Source: Halapricum desulfuricans
Lineage (GTDB): Archaea; Halobacteriota; Halobacteria; Halobacteriales; Haloarculaceae
Length of the DNA: 64,000 nt
Assembly (NCBI RefSeq): GCF_017094525.1
Contig: NZ_CP064788.1
Location: 1,225,030-1,289,029, forward strand
Reading direction: 5' to 3'
Part shown: positions 1 through 9,735 of the stretch, piece after piece
Numbering within the stretch: the first letter of the stretch is position 1
How the letters are laid out: each line of letters opens with the position of its first letter
Program-made: the position numbers and the translations under genes
Notes under the pieces: model-generated
Database searches by the model: none
What the model saw: only the letters and a program-made list of their open reading frames with translations
What the model was told of the DNA's origin: nothing

Positions 1-1
1 G

Positions 2-589
2 ATCCGTCAGAACGTCCGCCACTGGGCCGCGAAGCAGGCGCTGACCATGCCCGTCGTCGGCGAGTACGCCATCGACAAGTTGGTCGACATTCACACGTCC
101 GTCTTTCTGGACCGTGCCGAGGAGAGTTACAAAGACGATCGGCGTGAGTACCTCGACGTCTTTTTCGAGGCGACAATGGACACCTACGTCGCCGCGCTAG
201 AGGACGGCTATCCGGAAGCCGAGGCCCGCGAGATAACCCACATCCAGGCCAACTTCGCCTTCTACAATCACGGCTGGACCGAGATGATGGAGTTCCCCAG
301 CGACGAACTGGATGTCCACTACGATCGTTACGCCGAGTTCTTCGAGACCTACGGTATCGCGATCGAGGACCCGCTCGGGGAGTTCGAGCCCGCTGGTGGG
401 CTCCCGAACGCGCCCTCGACGCCCGAGCGACTCGAGGAACCAGAACATCCCTACGCCGAGGGCGGGTTCGAGGACGATGTCTACGTCGAGACCGGCGACG
501 GCGAACTCGTGGTCGGCGGCGGCGAGGAACCCGACGAGGTCGACGTCGAGGCCGCGCCGGGTGTCGACGAGGAAAAGATCGAAGGATAG
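2..589 (+). CDS. DUF6149 family protein (5' end outside window)
   Basis: The reading frame is open from the first bases, and the visible 195 residues start inside the conserved N-terminus (IRQNVRHWAAKQAL), so the true start lies just upstream. An internal Met at 47 is probably not the start, because the residues before it match the family. The protein is soluble and largely helical, with an Asp/Glu- and Gly-rich C-terminal tail after about residue 130. The resemblance is to the haloarchaeal DUF6149 family, which has no known function. It converges on the FAD oxidoreductase with only 3 bp between the stops. Confidence 0.7.
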   Translation: MRQNVRHWAAKQALTMPVVGEYAIDKLVDIHTSVFLDRAEESYKDDRREYLDVFFEATMDTYVAALEDGYPEAEAREITHIQANFAFYNHGWTEMMEFPSDELDVHYDRYAEFFETYGIAIEDPLGEFEPAGGLPNAPSTPERLEEPEHPYAEGGFEDDVYVETGDGELVVGGGEEPDEVDVEAAPGVDEEKIEG

Positions 590-592
590 CCG

Positions 593-1891
593 TTACTCGA
601 TCAGATTCGCACACGCGTACCCGGCCTCAATCGCGCCGTCGAGCGACCGTTCGGGATACTGCGCCCGCGAGGCCATTCCCGCGTAGTAGACGTCCTCGGC
701 GACCTCCTCGCTCAGGTCGTAGGGCACGACCATGTCGAGATAGCCCCGCTCGTAGACGGGGGCCGTCCGGGGATTGCGCGCGATCTTCATCCAGTTGACC
801 GACTCCCGGTCGAAGTGGGGAAACAGGTCTGCGACGCCGTCGAGCCACAGCTGTTCGACCTCGTCGTCGTCGAGTTGCCACAGCTGCTCGTCGTACTCCT
901 GGACGTAACTCGCCAGGTAATAGAGGTGCTCGCCGCCGTAGCGCTGTTCGGGGATGAAGTTCGTGTGCTCGATGAGCACGCCGAAGGGGGCGTCGTCGAT
1001 GAGGTTCAGCCAGTAGGTGTCGGTCAGCGACTGCTCGAGCGAGAGGACCCCACAGACGGTCCCCTGAAAGTCGATCTTGCAGGGATAGCCCGTCAGGTCC
1101 TCGAGGACGTTCGGCATCGCGGCGACGATCGCGGCGTCGACGTCGCGGGTGGCCGTGCCGTCGTCGGTTTCGACGGTCAGCGAGTCGACCGCGCCGTCGC
1201 TGGCGTCGAGTTCCGTCACTCGCGCGCCGGTCGTGATGTTCTCGCGACCGACAGCCTCGATGAGGGCCTCGAGCAGTCGACCGAAACCCCCCTCGACGTA
1301 TCCAAGTTGCTCGCCGCGCAGGAGGTCGCGCTCGCCGCGGAACTTGACCCGCCCCAGCAGCCAGGCCGCCGAGACGTCCGCTTTCCGGGAGCCGAACTTC
1401 GCGTCGAGCAGCGGCTCCCAGAAGTACTCGTAGACGCCGCGAGTCGTATGCTCGAGCAGGAACTCCCTGATGGGGACGTCCTCGAAGTCTTCGAGGTCGT
1501 CGTAGGTGTCGAACCGCGGCCGGCCGCCGCGGACGTCGATCTCGCTGACAAGCATCCCCAGCCGGAACGTGTCGTAGAGACTCAGATACGGGTACGCGAG
1601 GATCTCCCAGGGTTTGTCCATCGGGTAGATCCGCCCGTCGACGTAGAAGGCGTCGGACTTGTAGCGCCACTCGACATCGACGCCCAGTTCCGCGGCCAGT
1701 TCGAGGATCGTCCCTTCGGACTTCGAGAGGTGGTGGTAGTACTGCTCGACGGGATCGCCCGCAGTCTCGTAGGTGGCCGCGAGCCCGCCCAGCTGCTCGC
1801 TGGCCTCGAAGACTTCGACCTCGTGGCCGCGCTGCTGGAGCCGATAGGCGGCCGCGAGCCCGGCGATCCCGCCGCCGACAACGCCGATCAT
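593..1891 (-). CDS. NAD(P)/FAD-dependent oxidoreductase, amine-oxidase/protoporphyrinogen-oxidase type
   Basis: 432 aa. The N-terminus is a dinucleotide-binding Rossmann fold (GVVGGGIAGLAAAYRL, residues 3-18), followed by an acidic residue at the end of strand 2 (VEVFEASEQLGG) as in FAD enzymes. Near the C-terminus YYAGMASRAQYPERSLDGA is the second FAD-contact region, ending in an alpha helix. This layout fits the flavin amine-oxidase / UDP-galactopyranose-mutase-like superfamily. The substrate cannot be read from sequence. Haloarchaeal homologues are sometimes linked to carotenoid or surface-glycan genes, but no such gene is adjacent here. It is divergent from homoserine kinase, and the 172-bp gap holds a palindromic element. 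Confidence 0.8.
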   Translation of the reverse strand: MIGVVGGGIAGLAAAYRLQQRGHEVEVFEASEQLGGLAATYETAGDPVEQYYHHLSKSEGTILELAAELGVDVEWRYKSDAFYVDGRIYPMDKPWEILAYPYLSLYDTFRLGMLVSEIDVRGGRPRFDTYDDLEDFEDVPIREFLLEHTTRGVYEYFWEPLLDAKFGSRKADVSAAWLLGRVKFRGERDLLRGEQLGYVEGGFGRLLEALIEAVGRENITTGARVTELDASDGAVDSLTVETDDGTATRDVDAAIVAAMPNVLEDLTGYPCKIDFQGTVCGVLSLEQSLTDTYWLNLIDDAPFGVLIEHTNFIPEQRYGGEHLYYLASYVQEYDEQLWQLDDDEVEQLWLDGVADLFPHFDRESVNWMKIARNPRTAPVYERGYLDMVVPYDLSEEVAEDVYYAGMASRAQYPERSLDGAIEAGYACANLIE

Positions 1892-1940
1892 GTCTCAGCG
1901 TTCCGCGGTGGCGCGAAAAGGTCTTTCCATCCGTGTGTCA

Positions 1941-2020
1941 TCACCACCGTTGCACCGACTTACCGATATGACCGCTCGCAGTCGGGCGGCCGATCCGGAA
2001 CAGACGGATAACGGTCACTA
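1941..2020 (-). repeat. 80-bp palindromic element, family 1, copy A
   Basis: Imperfect 80-bp palindrome ending in AACGGTCACTA. Read on the minus strand it has the family core TTCCGGATCG and an inner stem GCCGCCCG/CGAGCGGT. It sits between the divergent FAD oxidoreductase and homoserine kinase, just 43 bp before the thrB start, so it may overlap the thrB promoter. The other copies are at about 11.8, 16.3, 53.3, 60.5 and 63.9 kb. Confidence 0.8.
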
Positions 2021-2063
2021 CCAGTCCGCTACCTTTTTGCGGGTACTCCGGCTACGGCAGGGT

Positions 2064-2945
2064 ATGCTGACGGTGCGGGCGCCAGCGACGAGTGCCAACC
2101 TGGGGAGTGGCTTCGACGTCTTCGGTGTGGCGCTCTCCCACCCGGCGGACGTGGTCCGCGTCGAGCGCGCCGACCGGACCACGATCGAAGTGACGGGGGC
2201 GGGAAGCCAGTACATCCCCGAGGATCCCGAGAAGAACACGGTCGGCGCAGTCGCCGAGGCGCTCGACGCGCCCGCACACATCAAGATCGACAAGGGCATT
2301 CGACCGGCCTCGGGGCTGGGGTCATCGGCTGCCAGTGCTGCCGCGGCCGCGGTCGCGCTCAACGAACTCTACGACCGGGGCAAGACCCGCAAGGAGCTGG
2401 TGCCGATCGCCGCGAAAGGTGAGGCCGTCGTCTCCGGTGACGCCCACGACGACAACGTCGCGCCGGCGATCCTCGGCGGGTTCACGATCGCGACCCCCGA
2501 GGGCGTCACCCAGGTCGACACCGACGTGGCGCTGGTGGCCTGTCTGCCCGAGATCGTCGTCTCGACGCGTGACGCCCGGAAAGTCGTCCCCGAGCGGACG
2601 AGTGTCGACCAACTGATCGAGACCGTGGGCAACGCCGCGACGCTGACGGCGGGGATGTACCGCGACGATCCCGAGTTGATCGGACGCGGGATGGAGGATT
2701 CGGTCGTCACGCCCGCGCGGGCGAAACTCATCGACGGGTACGCCGAGGTCCGCGAGGCAGCCCTCGAGGCCGGCAGCACGGGTGTGACGATCAGCGGTGC
2801 CGGTCCCGGGGTGCTCGCCGTCTGTCGTGAAGACGATCAGTCCCGAGTCGCCTCTGCGATGCTCGACGCCTTCGACGACGCCGGCGTCGAGGCGCGTGCC
2901 TACCAGACCCGGATCGGCGAGGGCGCGACGGTCTACGAATCATAG
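2064..2945 (+). CDS. thrB: Homoserine kinase
   Basis: 293 aa GHMP kinase that phosphorylates L-homoserine in threonine biosynthesis. The N-terminus RAPATSANLGSGFDVFG is typical of homoserine kinases. The ATP-binding GHMP loop is PASGLGSSAASAAAAAV (about residues 80-96), and the C-terminal motif GVTISGAGPGVLAV completes the fold. Length is normal for archaeal ThrB. I chose the ATG at 2064: it lies directly before the conserved N-terminus, and the frame upstream only reads through the palindromic element. The next gene starts 35 bp downstream in the same direction but is functionally unrelated. Confidence 0.93.
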   Translation: MLTVRAPATSANLGSGFDVFGVALSHPADVVRVERADRTTIEVTGAGSQYIPEDPEKNTVGAVAEALDAPAHIKIDKGIRPASGLGSSAASAAAAAVALNELYDRGKTRKELVPIAAKGEAVVSGDAHDDNVAPAILGGFTIATPEGVTQVDTDVALVACLPEIVVSTRDARKVVPERTSVDQLIETVGNAATLTAGMYRDDPELIGRGMEDSVVTPARAKLIDGYAEVREAALEAGSTGVTISGAGPGVLAVCREDDQSRVASAMLDAFDDAGVEARAYQTRIGEGATVYES

Positions 2946-2980
2946 AGTTTGATAACGCGCCGCATCGAACACCCGACGCT

Positions 2981-4048
2981 ATGGCGATGTCCACCGTCGA
3001 GATCGTCGCTCGGCTGATCGCAGGGATCGGACTGATCCTCGGCAACGCGTTCTTCGTCGCGATCGAGTTCGCGCTGACACGCACCCGCCAGTACAGCAAA
3101 GACGAGTTCCTTGAGGAAGGGTCGCGGGGACTCCGTCGCGCCTGGGAGATGACCAGCGACCTGGAGATCTATCTCACCAGCTGTCAGGTGGGGATCACCG
3201 CGACCAGCATCGCGGTCGGGATCGTCGCCGAGCCGGCGCTGGCGTTCCTGCTCGAGCCGGTGTTCGCTAACACGGCACTTGCGTCGGCAGGTGCAGGCGG
3301 CGTCATCGCGTTCCTGATCATCAATCTCGTCCACCTCACCCACGGCGAGCAGACGCCGACGTATCTGGGCGTCGAGCGCACGCGCATGGTCGCCAGGTAC
3401 GGCGCGGAGCCGCTGTACTGGTTTCACTTCCTGATCTCGCCGATGATCATCGTCGGCGACAGCGTCGCCAAGTGGACGCTCAAGCTCTTCGGGATCGAGA
3501 TGACCGGCGCGTGGCTCGAAACCGAGACCGACTCCATCGAGACGCGGGCGGAACTGCGGAACCGTCTGGGGTCGGTACTGGAGGAAGGGGAACTGAGCGA
3601 CGAGCGCCGCTCGGAGGTGCTGAACGCCCTCGATATCGGGGATAGCACCGTCGCGGACATCATGGTCGACCGCGAGGCGATCGTCGCGCTCTCGACGGAA
3701 GCGGATCTCGAGGAGAACCTCGATCGAATGGACGGGACGCCCCACGTGCGGTTCCCGCTGGTCGAGGACAAACTCGAAGCCTTCGTCGGCGTGATCTACG
3801 CGCCGACCGTGCTTCACAACCTGGACGCGCTGGAGCGCGGCGACACGACGCTCCGAGCGCTGGCGACGCCACCGATGACCGTCGCGGCCGATACGGTCGT
3901 CAGCGATTTCATCGACCAGTGCCAGGCAGAGAATCAGGAACTCGCGCTGGTGCTCGACGGCGGCGAGGTCGTCGGGCTCGTCACCGCGACCGACGCCTTC
4001 GAGGAAGTGCTCGGCGAGCTCGAAGATCCGATGGACCGGAACGTCTAG
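2981..4048 (+). CDS. CNNM (DUF21)/CBS-domain membrane protein, CorC/hemolysin C type
   Basis: 355 aa. The N-terminal half is a DUF21/CNNM membrane domain with about three to four hydrophobic segments ([16 protein letters not shown] near the start, then two further helices to about residue 165). It is followed by an acidic linker and a pair of CBS domains (about 200-345, including [15 protein letters not shown]). The family is implicated in Mg2+/Co2+ efflux or regulation, with CBS domains sensing adenine nucleotides. There is no C-terminal CorC/HlyC transporter-associated domain, as in many short archaeal members. The gene overlaps pdxS by 4 bp, tail to tail. Confidence 0.85.
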   Translation: MAMSTVEIVARLIAGIGLILGNAFFVAIEFALTRTRQYSKDEFLEEGSRGLRRAWEMTSDLEIYLTSCQVGITATSIAVGIVAEPALAFLLEPVFANTALASAGAGGVIAFLIINLVHLTHGEQTPTYLGVERTRMVARYGAEPLYWFHFLISPMIIVGDSVAKWTLKLFGIEMTGAWLETETDSIETRAELRNRLGSVLEEGELSDERRSEVLNALDIGDSTVADIMVDREAIVALSTEADLEENLDRMDGTPHVRFPLVEDKLEAFVGVIYAPTVLHNLDALERGDTTLRALATPPMTVAADTVVSDFIDQCQAENQELALVLDGGEVVGLVTATDAFEEVLGELEDPMDRNV

Positions 4049-4947
4049 ACGCCGCGATCCTGCAGCTGCTCTTCCTCGGGCAGGTCCGCGTTGGCGTCGC
4101 CTTTCATACCCGAGCCGATGTTCGAGGAGATCTCGGCCAGTTTCTCGGGGTCGTCCCAGTTGTTGACGGCCTCGACGATGGCCGTCCCCATCGCTTCGGG
4201 GTCCTCGGCCCCGAAGATGCCGCTGCCGACGAAGATGCCGTCACAGCCGTGGTGCATCATCAGCGCGGCGTCAGCGGGCGTGGCGATCCCGCCGGCGGCG
4301 AAGTTGACGACCGGGAGCCGCCCCATCTCGGCGGTCTCGTGGACCAGATCGGCGGGCGCTTCGTGCTCGCGGGCCCACTTCTCGCGTTCCTCGTGGGTCA
4401 TTCCCTCGAGTTTGCGGATCGAGCCCTTGATGTTGCGCTGGTGGTGGACCGCCTGGTTGACGTCGCCGGTGCCGGCCTCGCCTTTCGTCCGGATCATCGC
4501 CGCACCCTCGTCGATCCGGCGCAGCGCCTCGCCGAGGTTGCGCGCGCCACAGACAAAGGGCGAGGTAAAGTCGCGCTTGTCGATGTGATAGCGGTCGTCG
4601 GCGGGCGTCAGTACCTCCGACTCGTCGATCATGTCGACGCCGACCGCTTCGAGGATCTCGGCTTCTTTGGTGTGGCCGATCCGGGACTTGCCCATCACCG
4701 GGATCGACACCTCGTCGATGATCTCCTCGACGTCCGCTGGATCGGCCATCCGGGCGACGCCGCCGCGCTTGCGGATGTCCGCCGGGACAGCCTCCAGAGA
4801 CATGACCGCGACCGCGCCCACGTCTTCGGCGATCCGCGCCTGTTCTCGGTTGACGACGTCCATGATGACGCCGCCCTTCTGCATCTTCGCGAACCCGCGC
4901 TTGACCAGTTCAGTCCCGCGCTTGAGGTCTTCGAGATCTTCTGGCAT
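4045..4947 (-). CDS. pdxS: Pyridoxal 5'-phosphate synthase lyase subunit PdxS
   Basis: 300 aa, a (beta/alpha)8 PLP synthase subunit that makes PLP from ribose-5-phosphate, glyceraldehyde-3-phosphate and ammonia supplied by the glutaminase PdxT. Diagnostic stretches are [52 protein letters not shown] (catalytic Lys region) and [19 protein letters not shown]. The ATG at 4947 gives the usual N-terminus [16 protein letters not shown]. The frame is open further upstream but not conserved there. A possible TATA element (AGTATAAGT) lies about 30 bp before the start on the minus strand. No pdxT is in the window. Confidence 0.96.
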   Translation of the reverse strand: MPEDLEDLKRGTELVKRGFAKMQKGGVIMDVVNREQARIAEDVGAVAVMSLEAVPADIRKRGGVARMADPADVEEIIDEVSIPVMGKSRIGHTKEAEILEAVGVDMIDESEVLTPADDRYHIDKRDFTSPFVCGARNLGEALRRIDEGAAMIRTKGEAGTGDVNQAVHHQRNIKGSIRKLEGMTHEEREKWAREHEAPADLVHETAEMGRLPVVNFAAGGIATPADAALMMHHGCDGIFVGSGIFGAEDPEAMGTAIVEAVNNWDDPEKLAEISSNIGSGMKGDANADLPEEEQLQDRGV

Positions 4948-5002
4948 GCCTGCACTTTTGTATTGGGTCCACTTATACTGACGGTTGTACGTGCGAGCGT
5001 CG

Positions 5003-5965
5003 TCACTCCCAGAGCGGGTAACAGTCGTCCCGCGGCTGCGAGCGGATCGTCTCGTCGTCGATCTTGACGACCGGTTCGCCCGCCTGTACGGTGCCGACGA
5101 CCCTCGCCTCGATCCCCGCGTCGGCCAGTGCCCCGAGCGCTCGCTCGCTGTCGTCCGGGTCGACCGTCGCAAGAAGTGCGCCCGAGCCGAAGATCCGGAG
5201 CGGATCGACGCCCATCGCGTCACAGATCGCTCGCGTCTCCGGACGGATCGGCACCGCGGACCGGTCGAGTTCGACAGTCGCATCGGCAGCCTGCGCGATC
5301 TCGTATACCCCGGTGAGGACGCCGCCCTCCGTCGGGTCGTGGAGGCCGGTCGCGGTCGGCCACAGCGCTCGCGCGGCCTCGAGGACGCTAATCTCCTCGA
5401 AAAATCCCGCCGCGCGGTCGAGCGTCTCGGCGGGCACCGAGTCGAGGTCGTCGCGGAAGTCGGTCGCGAGGATGGCCGTCCCCTCGATGGCGGCCCCGCC
5501 GGTCAACAGCAGGTCGTCGCCCGCCCGCGCGCCGCCCGTCGGAACGGGGTCGTCGGTCCGGCCCATCGCCGTCAGCGAGAGGAGCGGCCGCGAGAGGTCG
5601 TCCAGCACCTCGGCGTGGCCGCCGACGATCGCCACGTCCAGTTCGCGGGCGGCCCGGTCGAGTTGTGCCGTCAGCGCGTCGAGTCGCTCGGGATCGCCGT
5701 CGGGCAGAAAGACCGTGCTGGTGAGCCACGCCGGCTCGGCTCCGGTCGCAGCGACGTCGTTGGTCGCGACTGGCACCCCGAGGGTCCCGGCAGCCTCGGC
5801 AGCCAGCGAGACGGGGTCGGAACTGACCACCAGCGAGTCAGTCCCGAGGTCAATCGCTGCGGCGTCCTCGCCGGTCGCCGGGCCGAGCGTGACTCGTTCG
5901 TCGGACGCGCCGGTCCGCGAGAGGACGTGTGCGTCGAGCACTTGCGGATCGAGTTTCCCGACCAT
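5003..5965 (-). CDS. AIR synthase-related protein (HypE/ThiL/SelD superfamily)
   Basis: 320 aa. The N-terminal half is a PurM-like ATP-binding domain ([22 protein letters not shown], then [18 protein letters not shown]). The C-terminal half is the PurM_C domain ([18 protein letters not shown] and [12 protein letters not shown]). It resembles haloarchaeal proteins annotated as AIR synthase or HypE-like. No hydrogenase genes are present, so HypE activity should not be assumed. The start is the ATG at 5965 ([15 protein letters not shown]), because the sequence before it in the same frame is Arg-rich and unlike haloarchaeal coding sequence. Confidence 0.82.
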   Translation of the reverse strand: MVGKLDPQVLDAHVLSRTGASDERVTLGPATGEDAAAIDLGTDSLVVSSDPVSLAAEAAGTLGVPVATNDVAATGAEPAWLTSTVFLPDGDPERLDALTAQLDRAARELDVAIVGGHAEVLDDLSRPLLSLTAMGRTDDPVPTGGARAGDDLLLTGGAAIEGTAILATDFRDDLDSVPAETLDRAAGFFEEISVLEAARALWPTATGLHDPTEGGVLTGVYEIAQAADATVELDRSAVPIRPETRAICDAMGVDPLRIFGSGALLATVDPDDSERALGALADAGIEARVVGTVQAGEPVVKIDDETIRSQPRDDCYPLWE

Positions 5966-6051
5966 GCGCCCGGCTACATCGCCGGCACGTATACCACTCG
6001 CGGATCGGAGCGTACCCGTCGAGTGACAGTGGGCAGCGACCGCTCGGCCTG

Positions 6052-6900
6052 CTATCCTCCGCCGAGCGCGGCTTCGACCTGTTCGATCAGTTCGGAGTTG
6101 CCCAGAAACGTCGGTGTCCGGGCGTGCAGTCCGCCGGGCTCGACATCGAGCAGCGACTTCTGCCCGTCGCTGGAGTCGCCGCCGGCCGCCTCGACGAGAT
6201 ACGCCAGCGGCGCGGCCTCGAAGTGGATCCGGAGCTTGCCCTCGGGATACACCTCCGACTTCGGATACCCGAAGAGGCCGCCGTACTCGAGAACTTGCGC
6301 GAGGTCTGCGACGGTCGCACCGCCATACCGGAGTTTGAGGTCGCGTTGCAGGTCCTCGGCGAGGGCGTTGACCTGTTCGGAGCGGTCGATGGGCTTGCCG
6401 GCGATCCCGACGACGGCGTAGTCCTCGGGCAACTCGAAGACGCCCCGGCGCTCGTTGTGGCCGTCCCGGAGCAGGTACTCCTGGACGACGTCGCTGTCGG
6501 CCCGCGCGACGGTCATCGTCGTGTAGGGGCCGTGCAAGACCATCATCGCCGCCACCAGGTCCCGGCCGCTGGTCGGGAGCGGCCGGTCGTAGACGCCGAC
6601 GATCGTCCCGACGGAGTTGTTCGACGCGAGGTTGCCCGACCCGTCTAGCGGGTCGATCGCGATCGCGTACCCTTCCCCGCAATCGACGGTCTCCGAGCGC
6701 TCCTCGCTGGTGTAACTGCCGACCCCATCGAGCGGCGCGAGCGCGTCGAAAAACAGGTCGTCCGACCACACGTCGGCACCGGTCTGAACCTCGTCACTGG
6801 GATTGGTCTGGCCGCGCTTGCCAGCGTGCGTGCCGAGATTGCGTTTCACGTAGTGTGAGGTCTCGCGAACCGCGCGTTCGATCCGATCGATCGTGTTCAT
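6052..6900 (-). CDS. fbp: Class I fructose-1,6-bisphosphatase
   Basis: About 282 aa. It hydrolyses fructose-1,6-bisphosphate to fructose-6-phosphate in gluconeogenesis. The metal site motifs are visible: SYTSEE (metal-binding acidic pair), [20 protein letters not shown] (DPLDGS) and, near the C-terminus, YLVEAAGG. The conserved [19 protein letters not shown] loop is also present. Two starts are possible, 6909 ([10 protein letters not shown]) and 6900 (MNTIDRI). I favour 6900 because the family homology begins there. It is upstream of and co-oriented with the AIR-synthase-like gene, 86 bp apart. Confidence 0.92.
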   Translation of the reverse strand: MNTIDRIERAVRETSHYVKRNLGTHAGKRGQTNPSDEVQTGADVWSDDLFFDALAPLDGVGSYTSEERSETVDCGEGYAIAIDPLDGSGNLASNNSVGTIVGVYDRPLPTSGRDLVAAMMVLHGPYTTMTVARADSDVVQEYLLRDGHNERRGVFELPEDYAVVGIAGKPIDRSEQVNALAEDLQRDLKLRYGGATVADLAQVLEYGGLFGYPKSEVYPEGKLRIHFEAAPLAYLVEAAGGDSSDGQKSLLDVEPGGLHARTPTFLGNSELIEQVEAALGGG

Positions 6901-7067
6901 CGCCGCCACCCCGACAGTGTTGTGGTGTCCATACCGGGCTATCGAGGTGAAGGAAGTTACATTCTTCCCCTATGAAACATTCAGTCCTAGAATGTGAGAG
7001 GGTCGCTACCACGGTCGCGTTCGTCCGATCCATCACGGTTTAGTCGTCGGTGTTCCGAGAGGCAGGT

Positions 7068-7850
7068 ATGTCCGGGGCTGGTATCGGTCGTCGCATGGAG
7101 CAGGTCGTCGCACGATGGTGGGGTGGTCGGGTACCGGACTCCGAGAGGGTGCCCCGGTACGTCGCGCCGCTGCCGGCGTGGCTCGAGGATATCGGGTTGC
7201 GATTGGCGTGGCCGATCGTCGCGGTCAATCTCGTGGGGACGGTGTTCGGCTTCTGGTACTACGCCGGCCAGCCGACGACGCTCGCCGTGGGCGGGCAACT
7301 CGACGCCGCGCCAATCCCCGCCTGGCCGCTGATCCCTGACAGCCCGGTCGCGACGCTTTTCATCGCGCTGTCGCTCGCGGCCTGGCGGCTCGACCTCGAC
7401 GCGGACTGGCTGCACGCGCTGGCGTTTTTCGGCTGTATCAAGCTCGGGCTGTGGACGCCGTACGTCCAGCTCGCGTTGAACGGTCCGGGCGGGATCGAAC
7501 TGTGGCTGTACGTCTTCCTGATCGTGAGCCACCTCGCGATGGCGCTGGAAGCGTTTCTCATCCACCGCTATGCACGCTTCGCCGTCCGCTCGGTCGCGGT
7601 GGCGGTCGCGTGGTACGCGTTCAACGACGTGGTCGATTACTTCTGGCCGGTTCTGGACGGCCCCCATCACACCTGGCTGCGGGCCGAACCGCTCGTGACG
7701 ACCGCCGCGGGAGTAGCCCCCGATCACACCGTCCCGGCCCACGATTTCGCGGCGGCCTGGGCCGTCCTGCTGACCGTCCTTGCGACCTTTCTCGCACTGG
7801 CGACTCGCGTCGAGAAACTACGGACGCGACTCGACGACCGGGAAGCTTGA
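7068..7850 (+). CDS. DUF1405 family membrane protein
   Basis: 260 aa integral membrane protein with about six to seven hydrophobic helices, and conserved aromatic/acidic clusters (FWYYAGQP, YVFLIVSHLAMALEAFLI, WYAFNDVVDYFW). These match the DUF1405 family of archaea and Bacillus, whose function is unknown. The ATG at 7068 gives an N-terminus ending in a basic/aromatic stretch before the first helix. A second Met at 7095 is possible. The stop codon is directly followed by an insertion-sequence-like hairpin. Confidence 0.8.
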   Translation: MSGAGIGRRMEQVVARWWGGRVPDSERVPRYVAPLPAWLEDIGLRLAWPIVAVNLVGTVFGFWYYAGQPTTLAVGGQLDAAPIPAWPLIPDSPVATLFIALSLAAWRLDLDADWLHALAFFGCIKLGLWTPYVQLALNGPGGIELWLYVFLIVSHLAMALEAFLIHRYARFAVRSVAVAVAWYAFNDVVDYFWPVLDGPHHTWLRAEPLVTTAAGVAPDHTVPAHDFAAAWAVLLTVLATFLALATRVEKLRTRLDDREA

Positions 7851-7886
7851 CGTCCTCCACGCGACGGAAGTCGTGGGCTTTCCCCC
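7851..7886 (-). mobile_element. Solitary IS200/IS605-type end hairpin
   Basis: On the minus strand this reads AAAGCCCACGACTTCCGTCG followed by CGTGGAGGACGTC, a short imperfect stem (CACGACT...GTCGCGTG). It closely resembles the end hairpin of haloarchaeal IS200/IS605/IS1341 elements as I remember it. A second near-identical element lies at 47733-47762. No transposase or tnpB is next to it, so this is probably a leftover end. It begins at the base after the stop of the DUF1405 gene. Confidence 0.4.
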
Positions 7887-8024
7887 GTATTTCTGTAACC
7901 GCGACCGGTTTCCAGCCATCGAGAACGACCGTCGAATCTTTGGTAATAGATAACAAATAATGAACCGCAGACTGCACGGCGACCGGGGGATCGAGCGGCG
8001 ACCACCACACAGCGGCATGCAACC

Positions 8025-8845
8025 ATGGACATCGCGAACATCGTTTCGGACGACTACGTACAGTTCCCACCGGACAGCCCCGTCTCGAAGCTCGTTGGAA
8101 CGTTCGACGACCCCGCGGTCAAGGGGGTCGTTGTACGAGACGATCGATTCAGGGGAATCGTCACCAGGAGACAGCTCGCCACCTCACACCGTCAGCCCGG
8201 ACCGACTCGTTCGGCGGGAACATCTCTTCGAGCGCCGGCCGGACACACGGCGGGTTCGGCGCGCGAGAGGGTGAACTGGCCCGGATCCTGGACCTCCCGG
8301 TCCGGGACGTCATGACGTCACCGGTGCGGACGATCAGCCCGGACGCGACACTCGAGACGGCCGTCGAGGAGATGTTCGCCATCGGCGGATCGTCGCTCGT
8401 CGTTACCGAGGACGGCCACCCCCACGGGATCGTCACGAAGACCGACGTGCTCGATTCGCTCACCTGGGAGGCTGGCGGGAACCGGGCCGTGCAGGTCTAC
8501 GGGGCCGACCTGCTCGACGACGTGCAGTACGAGGACGTCGTCGCGCTGATCGAGAAGTTCGACCAGCGCGACGGGGAGATGTCTCTGCTGGACGCGAAAG
8601 TCCACCTCCACGAACACGACGAGACGCTCCGCGGGACGCCGCTGTTGCTCGCCCGGATTCGCCTGCACACAGACCGAGGGCTGTACATCGCGTCCGGAGA
8701 AGGCTACGGGGCGAGTCACGCGCTCAACGAGGCGCGGGACGTGCTCGAACGCCGGATTCGTGACCGCAAGACCTACGCCCAGACGAAAAAGCCCCCGAGC
8801 GAGGAGTTCTGGGAGAAGCGGTTCGGCTGGCTGCTCGAGGAGTGA
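8025..8845 (+). pseudogene. CBS-domain protein with internal deletion and frameshift
   Basis: Two frames together make one protein. Frame 1 (from ATG 8025) gives the start of a CBS protein: MDIANIVSDDYVQF, then RFRGIVTRRQLATSHRQPG. From about 8205 the second frame continues with family-like sequence (DSFGG, THGGFGAREGELARILDLP) into a final CBS domain (VRDVMTSPVRTISPDA). A C-terminal alpha/beta domain follows, ending KPPSEEFWEKRFGWLLEE. Haloarchaeal homologues are roughly 380 aa with four CBS motifs. About 110 residues of the middle are missing and the frame changes at the junction. The 3' part (ATG 8312, 177 aa) could still be translated alone. The C-terminal domain may resemble ribosome-hibernation HPF/RaiA folds, which is speculative. 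Confidence 0.75.
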
Positions 8846-8867
8846 CGTCGAGCCGTCGCCGACACCG

Positions 8868-9650
8868 TCAGCTGCGCATCGATCCCCCGTCGATCGGCAC
8901 GCCCGCCCCCGTGACGTAACTCGCCCGCTCGCTCGCCAGAAACGCCACCACGTCGCCGAGTTCGTCGGGGTCGCCGATCCGCTCGAGCGGGACGTCCTCG
9001 GCCCAGTCGGCCAGCCCCGCCTCGTAGTCGTCGTACTCGCCGCGTTCGACGGCGGCCTCGACCAGCTCCTGAATCCGGCTGGTCTCGTGTGCGCCGGGCA
9101 ACACGGCGTTGACCCGGACCTCGGGCGCGAACTCCCGGGACTGAGTCTTGACGAGACCGATTACCGCTCGCCGGACCGAGTTCGACAACACGAGGTCGTC
9201 GATGACTTCCCGGACCGAGCGGGAGGTGATCGCGACGATCGAGCCGCCACCGTCCCGGAGGTGGGGAAGCGCCGCCCGGGTCGTCCAGACGTAACTCATC
9301 ACCAGCAGGTCGTAGGCCTGATACCAGTCGCGTTCAGTCGTCTCGGTGAACGGGCCGCTGGGCGGGCCGCCCGCGCTCGTGACGACGTGATCCAGGCGAC
9401 CGAACTCCTCGACGGTCGCCTCGACGAACGCCTCGACCGCGTCCGGATCAGTGACGTCCGCCTGCACCGCCAGCACGTCGCCGTCGCCGACCGATTGCAG
9501 GTGCTCGCGTGCCTCTTCGACGTGTTCGTCGGTCGTGCCACAGACGGCGACGTCACAGCCCTCGCGGGCGAGTGCCTCGGCGCTCGCCAGTCCGAGGCCG
9601 CTGGTCGCCGCCGTACAGAGTGCCGCGTTTCCCTCGAGTCGCAGATCCAT
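8868..9650 (-). CDS. SDR family oxidoreductase (non-canonical active site)
   Basis: 260 aa short-chain dehydrogenase/reductase. The nucleotide-binding motif is TAATSGLGLASAEAL (residues 13-27), followed by VQADVTDPD and TSAGGPPSGP. The catalytic Ser is in VAITSRSV, but the usual Tyr-x-x-x-Lys is replaced by N-S-V-R-R within LSNSVRRAVIGLVKTQS. This change defines a recognised SDR subgroup often called putative beta-ketoacyl reductases. Activity is therefore uncertain. The C-terminus GDVVAFLASERASYVTGAGVPIDGG is standard. The ATG at 9650 precedes the first beta strand (MDLRLEGNAAL). It lies downstream of the amidotransferase in the same direction, 85 bp apart. Confidence 0.88.
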   Translation of the reverse strand: MDLRLEGNAALCTAATSGLGLASAEALAREGCDVAVCGTTDEHVEEAREHLQSVGDGDVLAVQADVTDPDAVEAFVEATVEEFGRLDHVVTSAGGPPSGPFTETTERDWYQAYDLLVMSYVWTTRAALPHLRDGGGSIVAITSRSVREVIDDLVLSNSVRRAVIGLVKTQSREFAPEVRVNAVLPGAHETSRIQELVEAAVERGEYDDYEAGLADWAEDVPLERIGDPDELGDVVAFLASERASYVTGAGVPIDGGSMRS

Positions 9651-9735
9651 AGTGGCTGTTCGATGCGTACTGTCAAAAGCGTGTTCGCGGGTGGAACGTC
9701 GTGTGCGCCACCCGCGTCTCGAGCCGTCCGGTCGC

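Noticed and set aside
815-2011. Long plus-strand open frame antisense to the FAD oxidoreductase
   Set aside because: GC-rich haloarchaeal genes produce long antisense frames; composition is Arg/Val-rich without motifs.
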